A stretch of DNA of 64,000 bases from Accumulibacter sp964420975 (GCA_964420975.1 CAYQVH010000022.1:4915-68914); one strand, 5' to 3'. Numbered from the stretch's first letter, positions 43,607-53,292 are shown. A program made the numbers and translations. The notes: generated by a model from the letters alone, not told the origin.

Positions 43607-45079
43607 ATGACGACGACACGACTGGAGCGGCGCCCAGAGCCGGATCGAGTGCTGGTCGACATCGCCGATTATGTGCTGACGTACCTCCCCGAATCGAGGA
43701 GCACCTATGAGACGGCGCGTTATTGCCTGATCGATGCCATCGGTTGTGCCTTGGCAGCGCTTGCCTATCCCGCCTGCACAAAGCTGCTGGGGCCGATCGT
43801 TCCGGGCAGTTCGACGATCGACGGTGCTCGCATTCCGGGGACGAGGTTTCAACTCGACCCGGTTCAGGCAGCTTTCAACCTGGGCACCATGATCCGCTGG
43901 CTGGATTTCAACGATACCTGGCTGGCGGCAGAGTGGGGCCATCCGTCGGACAATCTGGGAGGAATTCTCGCCACCGCCGACTGGCTGTCGCGGACGCGAG
44001 TCGCAGCCGGTCAAGAACCGTTGTCGATGCAGCGGGTAGTGGAAGCCATGGTCAAGGCGTACGAGATTCAGGGAGTGCTCGCGCTCGAAAACAGCTTCAA
44101 TCGCGTCGGTCTCGATCATGTCGTTTTGGTCAAGGTGGCGTCGGCTGCGGTTTGCTGCTGGTTGATGGGTGGGGATCGCGAACAGATCATCAACGCGCTT
44201 TCTCAGGCTTTCGTCGATGGTCAACCGCTGCGCGTCTATCGGCACGCTCCGAATACCGGTTCACGCAAGTCCTGGGCGGGTGGCGACGCGACCGCACGCG
44301 GCGTTCTCTTGGCGCTCTTTTCGTTGCGCGGAGAAATGGGTTACCCGACGGCGCTGACGGCGAAGCACTGGGGGTTCTACGACGCGCTGTTCAAGAGCCG
44401 CGAGTTTCGGTTGCCGCGGCCCTACGGCAGCTACGTCATGGAGAATGTCCTCTTCAAGATCAGCTTTCCCGCCGAATTCCACGCTCAAACGGCAGTCGAG
44501 TGTGCAATCAGGCTTCATCAGCAGGTCGCCGCGCGGCTTGATGAGATCGACCGGCTGCACATCCGGACGCATGAGTCGGCATTACGGATCATCGACAAGC
44601 AGGGGCCACTGTACAACCCGGCAGACCGCGACCACTGCCTGCAATATATGGTGGCCTACGCGCTGATCCACGGCGACCTGACGGCTGAGGCTTACGAGGA
44701 CGAGGCGGCGCGTGATCCGCGTATCGACGCCCTGCGTGCCAAGATCGTCGTCGTCGAGGAACCGCGTTTTTCGACCGACTATCTCGATCCCGCGAAGCGA
44801 TCAATTGCCAATGCCTTGCAGGTGGTTTTTGCGGATGGTAGCCGGACTCCCGAAGTGGTTTGCGAGTACCCGCTGGGACACCGGCGCCGGCGCCTGGAGG
44901 GAATCCCCGTGCTGATCGAGAAGTTCAAGCGGCACTTGTCGCATCATGATTTCACGGCTGCGCAGCAAGAGGCGATCGTCGCCTCGTCGCTGGATATGGA
45001 CGGTTTTGGAAGGACGCCGGTGAACGACTATCTTGATCAGTACATTAGTGCTGAGGGGATACGGTCGGGTAGCGCGTGA
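43607..45079 (+). CDS. prpD: 2-methylcitrate dehydratase PrpD
   Basis: A 490-residue MmgE/PrpD-family protein that dehydrates 2-methylcitrate. Conserved blocks are FNLGTMIRWLDFNDTWLAAE, GHPSDNLGGILATADW, GDATARGVLLALF and KISFPAEFHAQTAVECAI. It follows prpC. The other cycle gene, prpB, and a regulator prpR are not in the window. Confidence 0.93.
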   Translation: MTTTRLERRPEPDRVLVDIADYVLTYLPESRSTYETARYCLIDAIGCALAALAYPACTKLLGPIVPGSSTIDGARIPGTRFQLDPVQAAFNLGTMIRWLDFNDTWLAAEWGHPSDNLGGILATADWLSRTRVAAGQEPLSMQRVVEAMVKAYEIQGVLALENSFNRVGLDHVVLVKVASAAVCCWLMGGDREQIINALSQAFVDGQPLRVYRHAPNTGSRKSWAGGDATARGVLLALFSLRGEMGYPTALTAKHWGFYDALFKSREFRLPRPYGSYVMENVLFKISFPAEFHAQTAVECAIRLHQQVAARLDEIDRLHIRTHESALRIIDKQGPLYNPADRDHCLQYMVAYALIHGDLTAEAYEDEAARDPRIDALRAKIVVVEEPRFSTDYLDPAKRSIANALQVVFADGSRTPEVVCEYPLGHRRRRLEGIPVLIEKFKRHLSHHDFTAAQQEAIVASSLDMDGFGRTPVNDYLDQYISAEGIRSGSA

Positions 45080-45101
45080 GTTTGGCTTGCAGGCGAACCG
45101 G

Positions 45102-46499
45102 ATGACGAGAAGCCCGCAGGCGGTAGTCGCCTTCAAAGCGGTGATTCGCCGATTGCGCGCTGGCGGGGAGCCGGGGAGGGGGCTCGATGCGCTGCCGCGG
45201 ACGGCCGTGGCGGCAGAAAACATACGCACCCTTAGCGGCCCGGACGAATTTCGTTCCACGCTGCTGGCTCTAGTCGATGGCGCCAGAGAGCGAATTTTGA
45301 TCAGCGCGCTTTATCTGCAGGACGACGACGCCGGTCGCGAGGTGCTGGCTGCGCTCTACGTGGCTAAAGCGGCGCGTCCGTCGCTGTCAATCGCGATCTT
45401 CGTCGACTGGCATCGCGCACAGCGTGGCCTGATCGGTAAGGGCCGTAGCGCGGGTAACGCCGCACTTTACGTCGAGATGGCTCGACAGTTTGGTCCTGGG
45501 GTGTCGATCTACGGTGTGCCGGTACAAAGCAGCGAGCTGATGGGCGTCATGCACCTCAAAGGCTTCGTGATCGACGATACGGTCCTCTACAGTGGCGCCA
45601 GCCTTAACGACGTTTACCTTCATCGTCACCAGCGTTATCGCCTTGATCGCTACCACGTCATTGCACACGCTCCGCTGGCTGACAGCCTGGCGTCGCTGAT
45701 GACCGACGTTCTGCAACGGCTGCCGGCCGTGGCCCGGCTCGACCTCCCGAGTCAACCACCGGCGTTACGACGTTCGGCAATCGGAAGTTCGCGGCGAACC
45801 CTGATGACGACGCGCTACTCGCTGCCGACCGTTCAGGCTGCGACCGGTGAGGTGGCGGTGACGCCAGTGCTTGGTCTGAGCGCTCGCGGCAACGGGCTGA
45901 ACCGGGTCATCCTGCAGTTGATTCACCGTGCCGAGCGGGAGTTGGTTCTGTACACGCCCTACTTCAACCTGCCGGGACCTGTCCGGCGAGCACTCGACGC
46001 GTTGCTCAGGAAAGGCTGCCGGGTTCGCATCGTCGTCGGTGAAAAAACGGCGAACGACTTTTTCATTCCTCCGGACGAGCCCTTCAATGCCATTGGCGCC
46101 TTGCCTTACCTCTACGAGAGCAATCTACGGCGCTATTGCAAGACTCATCAGGACGCTGTCGCCAGCGGGCTCCTTGATCTTTACCTGTGGCAGAACGCCG
46201 ACCATAGCTTTCACCTCAAGGGACTACTGGTCGATCGCGATTATGCGCTGCTTACCGGTAGCAACCTCAATCCGCGCGCGTGGCGACTCGATCTCGAGAA
46301 CGGGCTCGTGCTTCACGATCCGCATGGCTATTTGCTCGGGCAGCACCACTTGGAGTTGGATCGCGTATTGGCGAATTGCCGGCGGCTGACGCGTCATCAA
46401 GATCTCGACGAGGTCGCGAGCTACCCCCAGCCGGTGCAGCGCTTGGTCAAGCGGCTGGCACGTACGCGTGCCGATCGCCTGGTCAACCAGGTGTTGTAG
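45102..46499 (+). CDS. pssA: CDP-diacylglycerol-serine O-phosphatidyltransferase (PssA, phospholipase D family)
   Basis: A 465-residue protein with two HxK(x)4D catalytic motifs, the first in GVMHLKGFVIDDTVLYSGAS and the second in HSFHLKGLLVDRDYALLTGS. The latter continues into NLNPRAWRLDLENGL, typical of Gram-negative PssA. It makes phosphatidylserine, the precursor of phosphatidylethanolamine. The ATG at 45102 lies 23 bases after the prpD stop. A strong terminator follows. Confidence 0.87.
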   Translation: MTRSPQAVVAFKAVIRRLRAGGEPGRGLDALPRTAVAAENIRTLSGPDEFRSTLLALVDGARERILISALYLQDDDAGREVLAALYVAKAARPSLSIAIFVDWHRAQRGLIGKGRSAGNAALYVEMARQFGPGVSIYGVPVQSSELMGVMHLKGFVIDDTVLYSGASLNDVYLHRHQRYRLDRYHVIAHAPLADSLASLMTDVLQRLPAVARLDLPSQPPALRRSAIGSSRRTLMTTRYSLPTVQAATGEVAVTPVLGLSARGNGLNRVILQLIHRAERELVLYTPYFNLPGPVRRALDALLRKGCRVRIVVGEKTANDFFIPPDEPFNAIGALPYLYESNLRRYCKTHQDAVASGLLDLYLWQNADHSFHLKGLLVDRDYALLTGSNLNPRAWRLDLENGLVLHDPHGYLLGQHHLELDRVLANCRRLTRHQDLDEVASYPQPVQRLVKRLARTRADRLVNQVL

Positions 46500-46532
46500 T
46501 TCGATTCCTGGTCGACGCGGGAGGGCGCTTGG

Positions 46533-46563
46533 AAAAAAAAGCAGGGCTTTCGCCCTGCTTTTT
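46533..46563. terminator. Bidirectional Rho-independent terminator after pssA
   Basis: AGCAGGGC pairs with GCCCTGCT around a TTTC loop (46540-46559), with eight A before and five T after. It can end pssA transcripts on + and the cytochrome operon on -. Confidence 0.92.
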
Positions 46564-46588
46564 CGATTGCGTGGGAGGTGCCGACGCG

Positions 46589-47431
46589 CTACTGTTTGGC
46601 TGACTTCACGTCGCCGTCGGTGCCAAAACCCATCGTATAGCCCATCGAGACATGATGGAAGCGGCCGCTCGCATGATCGGAATGGACAGCGACCCCAAAA
46701 GGCGCGGCCTTGCCTTCGGCGAGCGCGCCGTTAAGCTTGCGCGTGAAGGTCACCGTATAGGTGTCGCCACTCTTGCTTCCTTCTGCCTTGACGCCGGCGG
46801 TACCCCCTTCCATGTTGCGCTTGTCGGTGACCGAGCCATCGGCCACCTTGGCTCCCTTGGCACTCTTCCACTGCATCAACTCGTAAGCGCCGTCCTTGGT
46901 GTACTTGGTTTTCTTGTCATCGGCGCCCGGCATCGTACGCGCGTCGCTGTGGCAGGTCGCCCAGCAGCCGACCTGTGTCCCTTGGGTGACCTTGTCGTTG
47001 GCGAACATGACGGCAACCTTGACGTCGTTGTCCTTGTCCGAGGTGTCGGCACCGCCGCTGGGCGCCTTGAAAGTCAACCGGATATACGCGTTTTCCTTGT
47101 CGTAGGCGCTTTGCACGCTGACCGGGAAATTCATCGTCTTCGGCGCGCCCTTCGGTTCGAGGTCCTTGCCGGCGAGACGCTTCATGTCGAAGTTCAATCC
47201 GCCCTTCTCCTCGTGGCAGCCGACGCAGCTTTCGCCCTTGTTGAGGCCGGTGCGGCCACTGTGGTCGGACTTCTTCATGATCCACTCGATCGGTGTCACC
47301 CCGGCGTGGAATACCTGGATGTCGCGCTTGGGCACCTTGCTCCAGTCGGCGGGGGGTGCTGCGAGCGCGAACTGCGGAACCACGGCGAGAACTGCGCCGC
47401 AGGCGGCCAGGGAAACGGTCGTTTTCTTCAT
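46589..47431 (-). CDS. Cytochrome c with ethylbenzene-dehydrogenase-like heme-binding domain
   Basis: A 280-residue exported protein (signal VSLAACGAVLAVVPQFALA). One classical heme site is CVGCH (C69-H73). A second, CWATCH (C156-H161), has three residues between the cysteines instead of two. The beta-rich remainder (FKAPSGGADTSDKDNDVKVA, APFGVAVHSDHASGRFHHVS) resembles the heme-binding domain of ethylbenzene dehydrogenase gamma-type proteins. It is next to a NapC/NirT gene and probably takes electrons from it. The ATG at 47431 starts the leader; a GTG 12 bases upstream is possible. Confidence 0.8.
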   Translation of the reverse strand: MKKTTVSLAACGAVLAVVPQFALAAPPADWSKVPKRDIQVFHAGVTPIEWIMKKSDHSGRTGLNKGESCVGCHEEKGGLNFDMKRLAGKDLEPKGAPKTMNFPVSVQSAYDKENAYIRLTFKAPSGGADTSDKDNDVKVAVMFANDKVTQGTQVGCWATCHSDARTMPGADDKKTKYTKDGAYELMQWKSAKGAKVADGSVTDKRNMEGGTAGVKAEGSKSGDTYTVTFTRKLNGALAEGKAAPFGVAVHSDHASGRFHHVSMGYTMGFGTDGDVKSAKQ

Positions 47432-47544
47432 GTCAAAACCCACTCCATTGAAAGGTTGAACGCAGCCAGACTAGACCCAGCGCTGAGAGTAGCCCCGCGG
47501 CATCGGACGGTCCAGGGCATGTCCGGCGAGGGGCCACCACGCCC

Positions 47545-48132
47545 TTAATCGTCGTCCTCTTCCGGCATGTTCTTCGGTTTCCTGTGCGCGATGCCCTTGT
47601 GGCAATCGATGCACGTCTTCTTCTCCTCAACACCGATCTTGTGCATCTTCGACGCACGCGCCTTCTGCTTCTCGATGTCCATCGCCCCGAAGGAATGGCA
47701 GTTGCGGCACTCGCGCGAATCGCTCGCCTTCATCCGCTCCCATTCGTGGGTCGCCAGTTCAAGCCGCTTGGCCTCGAACTTTTCTCGCGTCGAGATGGTG
47801 CCCATAACCTTACCATAAAGCTCCTGCGTCGCCTGGACCTTGCGCATCATCTTATGCGTCCAATCCTTGGGCACGTGGCAGTCGGAGCAGTAGGCGCGAA
47901 CGCCGGTGCGGTTGCTGTAGTGGATCGTCTTCGTGTATTCCTGATAGACGTTGTTTTCCATTTCGTGGCAGCCGATACAGAACTCGAGGGTGTTGGTCGC
48001 TTCGACCACGGTGTTGAAACCACCCCAGAACATGATACCGGAAGCAAATCCAACCACCAGCAATGTCAGCAGCGAGTACTTAGTGCTTGGCCGCTTGAGT
48101 ATTGCCCACAACCCGGTACCGTTTTCGGACAC
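47545..48132 (-). CDS. NapC/NirT-family tetraheme quinol dehydrogenase
   Basis: A 195-residue membrane-anchored cytochrome with one N-terminal helix (YSLLTLLVVGFASGIMFWGG) and four heme sites: CIGCH (52-56), CSDCH (82-86), CRNCH (142-146) and CIDCH (174-178). It oxidises quinol and passes electrons to a periplasmic partner, most likely the cytochrome encoded just downstream. The GTG at 48132 has an AGGGGGAGG motif about eight bases before it; a GTG at 48165 is less well placed. Confidence 0.92.
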   Translation of the reverse strand: MSENGTGLWAILKRPSTKYSLLTLLVVGFASGIMFWGGFNTVVEATNTLEFCIGCHEMENNVYQEYTKTIHYSNRTGVRAYCSDCHVPKDWTHKMMRKVQATQELYGKVMGTISTREKFEAKRLELATHEWERMKASDSRECRNCHSFGAMDIEKQKARASKMHKIGVEEKKTCIDCHKGIAHRKPKNMPEEDDD

Positions 48133-48223
48133 GATGTCTACCTCCCCCTGAATGTCTGCTGCCACCCTTCCCGACGGGTGTCGAGACCAGTGAGAGTCTA
48201 GCGGATCCGGAAAAGGCGACGGT

Positions 48224-48237
48224 TTGATCTAGGTTAA
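48224..48237 (-). promoter_or_regulatory. FNR/FixK-type site upstream of the NapC-type gene
   Basis: TTGATCTAGGTTAA (read on +) matches TTGAT-N4-ATCAA at 8 of 10 positions and resembles the nosZ site (TTGATCnAGsTTAA in both). A minus-strand -10 TAGACT at 48195-48200 would place it at about -42. Confidence 0.45.
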
Positions 48238-48283
48238 CAAACGGGGAAATCCCGTCGCATCGGCCCAGCCAGGGCACCGAGCG

Positions 48284-49492
48284 TCAGCGTTGAACCTGAT
48301 CGATCAGCAGGCGCAGGTTATGGCTGCCCGGTTTGACGCCTCGCAGGCGGCCAAAAAGGTCACCGCTCGAGCTCTCTGCCCTCCCGGCTTTGGCCACTCG
48401 CGCCTCGATGGTAAGCGTACTCGCCTCCGACAACCGGCCACCGCCCGCCGGCACCATGCTATCGTCAAAACGGAAACGAAGTGGCAGATCACTGGCGTGG
48501 GCACGGACGACGGCGAGCGGTCTGCGCGGTCCGTCATCGGCTCGTACGAAAACGAACACGACGTCTTCAGCGGTCACTTGGGCGGCGACTTTCTTGCTCA
48601 AGGTGACCTCGCCGCTGATGGCGCCGCTGGCGGCTTGCCCGTTCCCCGAGTACCTCGCTGTTCCGGCAACGGCGATCTGCGACGCTCTGGCAATTGCTGC
48701 CGACAGGGCCCGTTCCTCTTCGGAACCGGGGTCGAGCTGCGGCAGCAGCCGTCGCCAGTACTCCGCGGCCGCCGCGAACTGTTCGCGCTCGCTGGCCGCA
48801 GCGCCGGCCAGCAGGAGTGCCTGCGGCTCGTCAGGGTCGACCTGCAAGGCGCGTTCAATTAGGGACAGCGGTTTGCCCTGCAGTTTGCCGCCCTGACTTC
48901 TGCTCAGTACGTCGGCGTAGTCGGCGAGCAGGGTGGCATCGACGTCAACGACACGGCTCGCGCGAGCATAGGCGTCGGCCGCTTGTTCATAGCGTTCAAG
49001 GACTTTGTACGAGCGGGCGAGCATGACCCAGCCTTGGGCATCGTCAGGGTTCGTGCGCAGCCGTTCGGCAAGGCGGGCGACCATCGCCTCGACCTGTTCG
49101 GGCGCCAGCCGCGCCTGTCGCTGCAGGGGATCGAGCGCGCGTGGATTGCCGAGCAGAAGGTAGCCGGCCGTCGTCGCCAAAGGGATCAGGAGCAGCAGCA
49201 GGAGGACGGTCAGTCGGTCGCCGCGGGGGGCGGTTGCCGCTACGGTCGCGGGGGCGTTCTCTTCGAGCAGGCGACGCTGCAGCTCGCTACGCGCAGAGTT
49301 GAAATCGGTTTCAGCAAGCAGACCCTCGGCTCGCTCGCGCTCAAGTTCCGCCAACTGGTCGCGAAGGACGACGAGATTGGCCGGCTGTCGATCCGTGCCT
49401 GCTTCCACCGGCGGGCGACGCCAGAGGGGAACGACGAGAATCGCCAGGACACTGATCAGGAGCAGGGTTGCGGCGATCACGAAAGCCGTCAC
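48284..49492 (-). CDS. ccmI: Cytochrome c maturation protein CcmI
   Basis: A 402-residue protein with two N-terminal membrane segments (FVIAATLLLISVLAILVVPL and a second near residue 100). A periplasmic TPR region follows (DDAQGWVMLARSYKVLERYE, DADYADVLSRSQGG). It presents apocytochrome to CcmF/CcmH. It is the last gene of the ccm operon and overlaps ccmH by four bases. Confidence 0.9.
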   Translation of the reverse strand: MTAFVIAATLLLISVLAILVVPLWRRPPVEAGTDRQPANLVVLRDQLAELERERAEGLLAETDFNSARSELQRRLLEENAPATVAATAPRGDRLTVLLLLLLIPLATTAGYLLLGNPRALDPLQRQARLAPEQVEAMVARLAERLRTNPDDAQGWVMLARSYKVLERYEQAADAYARASRVVDVDATLLADYADVLSRSQGGKLQGKPLSLIERALQVDPDEPQALLLAGAAASEREQFAAAAEYWRRLLPQLDPGSEEERALSAAIARASQIAVAGTARYSGNGQAASGAISGEVTLSKKVAAQVTAEDVVFVFVRADDGPRRPLAVVRAHASDLPLRFRFDDSMVPAGGGRLSEASTLTIEARVAKAGRAESSSGDLFGRLRGVKPGSHNLRLLIDQVQR

Positions 49493-49977
49493 GGCGACTT
49501 CTCCGGCAGTTCCTCGTCGCGGCGAAGTAGCGCCTCGGCCCGACGCACTTCGTCAGCACTGAGCGGCGTGGTGGTGACCAGGCGTTGTCGTTTGCGCAAG
49601 TACAGGACGAGCGTGCCGATACCGCCGGCAAGCAGGAGTAGCGGTCCAAACCAGAGGAGCAGCGTCGTACCTTTGAGCGGTGGACGGTAGCGGACAAAAT
49701 CGCCGTAGCGGCTGACCATGAAATCCATGATCTCGCCGTCACTCCGGCCGTCACGAATCAGGGTCCGGATCTCGCGTCGCAAATCGTTCGCCAGTTCCGC
49801 GTGTGAGCCGGCGAGCGATTCGTTCTGGCAGACCAGGCAGCGCAGTTCGGACGAAATGGCGAGCAAGCGCTTTTCGGTTTGCTCGTCGGCAGCGACCGGT
49901 TGCGCTTCGCCGGCGGACAAAGGTTTGCCGCCGACCACTGCCAGCACCAGCAGGAAGACGATCAGAGGACGCGTCAT
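49489..49977 (-). CDS. ccmH: Cytochrome c maturation protein CcmH
   Basis: A 162-residue protein with a signal peptide, the redox motif LRCLVCQNESLAGS and one C-terminal membrane helix (LLLWFGPLLLLAGGIGTLVL). It reduces or holds apocytochrome Cys before heme ligation. This is the short N-terminal-type CcmH; CcmI is separate. It overlaps ccmG and ccmI by four bases each. Confidence 0.95.
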   Translation of the reverse strand: MTRPLIVFLLVLAVVGGKPLSAGEAQPVAADEQTEKRLLAISSELRCLVCQNESLAGSHAELANDLRREIRTLIRDGRSDGEIMDFMVSRYGDFVRYRPPLKGTTLLLWFGPLLLLAGGIGTLVLYLRKRQRLVTTTPLSADEVRRAEALLRRDEELPEKSP

Positions 49978-50558
49978 TTCGATAACTCGGTGAGCAAGGG
50001 TGCAATCCGCGACGAGTAAACGTCGGGTGTCAGCGGGCCAATATGTTTCAGGCGGATGACTCCCTGGCGGTCGATGACGTAGGTTTCGGGCACGCCATAG
50101 ACGCCGTAGTCGATACCGACGCGGCCATCGACGTCGAGCACCGAGAGCAGGTAGGGGTCGCCGTGCTTGGCGAGCCAGGCCGCGGCGCGTTGCCTGACCA
50201 GTGGCGTCTCGTTTTCGGGGCCGATCTTGTCGACTTCGATACTCCCGTCGCCGCGGACCTCCTTGTAGTTGAGACCAATCAGGGGCGTCGCCTGACGCCG
50301 CGCCAGCTCGACGAGCACCGGATGCTCCTGTCGGCACGAGACGCACCACGATGCCCAGACGTTGAGCAGCCAGACCTTGCCGAGCATTTCGCGGGGCGAG
50401 AAGGAGGTCTCCGGGTCGGAGAGTCGCGGTAGGGAAAACGCCGGCGCCGGCTTGCCCACCAGTGGCGAAGGCACTTCACGGGGGTTCAGCGTCAGTCCGA
50501 CGGCGAGCAGGAGGGTCAGTACGATGAAGCCGATCAGCGGCCAAAGAAATCGATTCAT
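49974..50558 (-). CDS. ccmG: Cytochrome c maturation thioredoxin CcmG/DsbE
   Basis: A 194-residue membrane-anchored thioredoxin (helix LWPLIGFIVLTLLLAVGLTL) with the motif WASWCVSCRQEHP and the family motif GVYGVPETYVID. It keeps heme-binding cysteines reduced. It lies between ccmF and ccmH as in other System I operons. Confidence 0.95.
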   Translation of the reverse strand: MNRFLWPLIGFIVLTLLLAVGLTLNPREVPSPLVGKPAPAFSLPRLSDPETSFSPREMLGKVWLLNVWASWCVSCRQEHPVLVELARRQATPLIGLNYKEVRGDGSIEVDKIGPENETPLVRQRAAAWLAKHGDPYLLSVLDVDGRVGIDYGVYGVPETYVIDRQGVIRLKHIGPLTPDVYSSRIAPLLTELSK

Positions 50559-50568
50559 CTCGCCGATC

Positions 50569-52569
50569 TCACGCGTTGGCGGCTGCAGCGGGACTTGCCG
50601 GGCGTGTCGGCGACTGGCGGCGCACCTGAATGCGGTAGCGGCGATCGCTCATCGCCAGAAGTCCGCCGAGCGCCATCACCACGCAGCCACCCCAAATCCA
50701 GTCGACAAAGGGTTTGTGATAAACGCGTACCGCCCACGCGGCGTCGGGTCGCGCCTTGTCGATCGGTTCGCCGAGCGAGACGTAGACGTCACGGAAAAAC
50801 CCGCTGTCGATTGCCGCTTCGGTCATCGGCATCGACGAGGCGACGTAGAAGCGTTTCTCGGGATGCAGTTTGCGCACGTTGCGGCCTTCCTTGATCAGGT
50901 CGACGTCGCCGACCAGGGCTCGGTAGTTGGGGCCCTGATAGGGCCGGACTCCATTGAAGCGGAAGACGTAGCCGCCGACCTCGACGCGGTCACCGATCTC
51001 CATTTTCACGTCCTTCTCGGTCTGGTAGGCGCTGACCATCGTGACGCCGACGATGAAGACCGCGACTCCGAAGTGGGCGGTGTGCATTCCGAAGAAACTG
51101 CGCGGCTGGCGGCGTAACGCGGCGCCGAACGACTGTCCGGCGCGCGTCGCCTGCACGCGCTGAACGACGTTGAGGACGACGCTGCAGGCGATCCACGCGG
51201 CCAGCAAGAGGCTCAGCGCGACCAGCGGTCGCCACGTCCCGTACACCAGCGGGGCGACGGCGCCGACGACGGCAGCGACCAGGAACGCCCAGCGCAAGGT
51301 GCGTGCGAGTTCGCCGGCACTCGCATGTTTCCAGCGCGCAAAAGGTGCGACGCCGATGAGGAAGGCCAGCGGCAGCATCAGTGGCACGAAGACGGCGTCA
51401 AAGTACGGTGGGCCGACCGATAGCTTGCCAGCGCCGAGGGCGTCGATGAGCAGCGGGTAAAGCGTTCCCAGCAGGACCGAGGAGGACGCCACCACGAGCA
51501 ACACGTTGTTGGTCAGCAACAGCGATTCGCGCGACAGCAGCCCAAAGCTTCCGCCGAGACCGACTTTGGGAGCGCGCCAGGCAAAGAGGGCCAGCGAGCT
51601 GCCAATCACCGCCACCAGGAAGACGAGAATGAACACGCCGCGTCGTGGATCGGTGGCAAAGGCATGCACCGAGGTCAGCACTCCCGAGCGAACGAGGAAG
51701 GTGCCAAGCAAGGACAGGGAGAACGCCGAGATGGCCAGGAGGACGGTCCAATTTTTGAAACTGCCTCGCTTCTCGGTCACCGCCAGAGAATGGACGAGTG
51801 CCGTGCCGACCAGCCATGGCATGAACGACGCGTTCTCGACCGGATCCCAGAACCACCAGCCACCCCAGCCGAGTTCGTAATACGCCCACCACGAGCCGAG
51901 TGCGATGCCAAGCGTCAGGAAGATCCAGGCGGCGGTCGTCCACGGGCGCGACCAGCGCGCCCAGGCGGCGTCGAGCTGTCCGGAAAGCAAGGCGGCAATG
52001 GCGAAAGCGAAAGCGACCGAGAATCCGACGTACCCCATGTAGAGCATCGGGGGGTGAAAAATGAGGCCAGGATCCTGGAGCAAGGGATTGAGATCGCGTC
52101 CCTCGTCGAGGGCAGGCAACACGCGCTCGAAGGGGTTTGACGTGCACAGCATGAACAGCAGGAAACCCGCCGCGACGAGACCGAGGACGGCAAGCACGCG
52201 GGCCATCATCGCCGGTGGCAGTCGCTGGGGGAGAGCGGCGACAGCCAGGGTCCACAAAGCCAGCATCAAGACCCACAGCAACAACGATCCCTCGTGGCCA
52301 CCCCAGACGCCGGCCAAGCGGTAGGGCAAGGGCAACAGGGTATTCGAGTGCTGCGCGACATAAACGACCGAGAAGTCGTTGTCGACAAACGCTGCGCTCA
52401 GGCAGCCGAAGGCGATCACGACCAGCAGTGCGTGCGCCGCGGCTGCCGGGCGTGCAAGGGCGATCCACGCCTGGCGATTCCGGTGGGCGCCCAGTAGCGG
52501 TAACGTTCCCTGGACGAGGGAGACAGAGAGCGCGACGAGCAGCGCGAAGTTGCCGAGTTCAGGAATCAT
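50569..52569 (-). CDS. ccmF: Heme lyase CcmF
   Basis: A 666-residue polytopic protein with about 14 helices. The Trp-rich WWD loop (GWGGWWFWDPVENASFMPWL) and conserved periplasmic His (AQHSNTLLPLPYRLAGVWGG, THAxxx region) mark the heme-handling site. CcmF attaches heme from CcmE to apocytochrome c. Length is normal for the family. Confidence 0.96.
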   Translation of the reverse strand: MIPELGNFALLVALSVSLVQGTLPLLGAHRNRQAWIALARPAAAAHALLVVIAFGCLSAAFVDNDFSVVYVAQHSNTLLPLPYRLAGVWGGHEGSLLLWVLMLALWTLAVAALPQRLPPAMMARVLAVLGLVAAGFLLFMLCTSNPFERVLPALDEGRDLNPLLQDPGLIFHPPMLYMGYVGFSVAFAFAIAALLSGQLDAAWARWSRPWTTAAWIFLTLGIALGSWWAYYELGWGGWWFWDPVENASFMPWLVGTALVHSLAVTEKRGSFKNWTVLLAISAFSLSLLGTFLVRSGVLTSVHAFATDPRRGVFILVFLVAVIGSSLALFAWRAPKVGLGGSFGLLSRESLLLTNNVLLVVASSSVLLGTLYPLLIDALGAGKLSVGPPYFDAVFVPLMLPLAFLIGVAPFARWKHASAGELARTLRWAFLVAAVVGAVAPLVYGTWRPLVALSLLLAAWIACSVVLNVVQRVQATRAGQSFGAALRRQPRSFFGMHTAHFGVAVFIVGVTMVSAYQTEKDVKMEIGDRVEVGGYVFRFNGVRPYQGPNYRALVGDVDLIKEGRNVRKLHPEKRFYVASSMPMTEAAIDSGFFRDVYVSLGEPIDKARPDAAWAVRVYHKPFVDWIWGGCVVMALGGLLAMSDRRYRIQVRRQSPTRPASPAAAANA

Positions 52570-52584
52570 CCGGCTATCCTCGGC

Positions 52585-53064
52585 TCACGGTTTGAGGGTG
52601 CGGGCAGCCGATTCGGCAGCCGCCTTGTTCGCCGCCGCTCTTTGGTGGGCGTCTCCGACCGCTTTCGCCGCTTCGGGTGGCATGTAGTTTTCGTCGTGCT
52701 TGGCGAGCACCTCGCTCGCCACGAAGAGTCCGTCGTCGTTCAGCCGACCTTGGGCGACGACGCCTTTCCCTTCACGAAAGAGGTCGGGGAGAATCCCCTT
52801 GTAAGCGACGGTCATGTCCTTGTCCGTGTCGGTGACGACGAAACGCAGGGTAACGCCGTCGCCGTCGCGCTGCAAAGATCCCTCCTTGACCATGCCGCCG
52901 ATGCGGAAGCTCTTGCCACGGGGCGCCTCGCCCGCGGCGACCTGGGTGGGCGAAAAAAAGAACACGAGATTGCTCTGGAAAGCGTTGAGCACGAGTGCGG
53001 CGGCGGCGCCAAGAATGACGAGGCCGCCGACGATCAATGACAGGCGTTTGTGCCGAGGCTTCAC
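52585..53064 (-). CDS. ccmE: Heme chaperone CcmE
   Basis: A 159-residue periplasmic OB-fold protein with an N-terminal anchor (LIVGGLVILGAAAALVLNAF). The heme-binding motif H123-D-E-N-Y127 lies in VLAKHDENYMPPE. It carries heme from CcmABCD to CcmF. It overlaps ccmD by four bases. Confidence 0.96.
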   Translation of the reverse strand: MKPRHKRLSLIVGGLVILGAAAALVLNAFQSNLVFFFSPTQVAAGEAPRGKSFRIGGMVKEGSLQRDGDGVTLRFVVTDTDKDMTVAYKGILPDLFREGKGVVAQGRLNDDGLFVASEVLAKHDENYMPPEAAKAVGDAHQRAAANKAAAESAARTLKP

Positions 53065-53288
53065 AGTTGATTCTCCGGCGGGTGGCTGGTCGCTGCGACG
53101 CGCGCTCTGACCGTTTCGTCCTGCTCGGCTCTGAACTGTCTTCGCAGGCGATCGAGCAGAGTCTTGCGACCACGTACGAGCAGTAACGGTTCCGCCAACA
53201 TCAACAAGGCCATTCCGAGCACAGATCCCCAGACGTAGAGGCCATGGGTGCCCATGGCAAGAAAATCGGACAAGCTCTTCCAGTACAT
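53061..53288 (-). CDS. ccmD: Heme exporter protein CcmD
   Basis: A 75-residue protein with one membrane helix: FLAMGTHGLYVWGSVLGMAL has the GxHGxYVWxS core of CcmD, followed by a charged tail (RRQFRAEQDE). It stabilises CcmE binding to CcmC. The ATG at 53288 starts four bases after ccmC. Confidence 0.92.
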   Translation of the reverse strand: MYWKSLSDFLAMGTHGLYVWGSVLGMALLMLAEPLLLVRGRKTLLDRLRRQFRAEQDETVRARVAATSHPPENQL

Positions 53289-53292
53289 CGTC

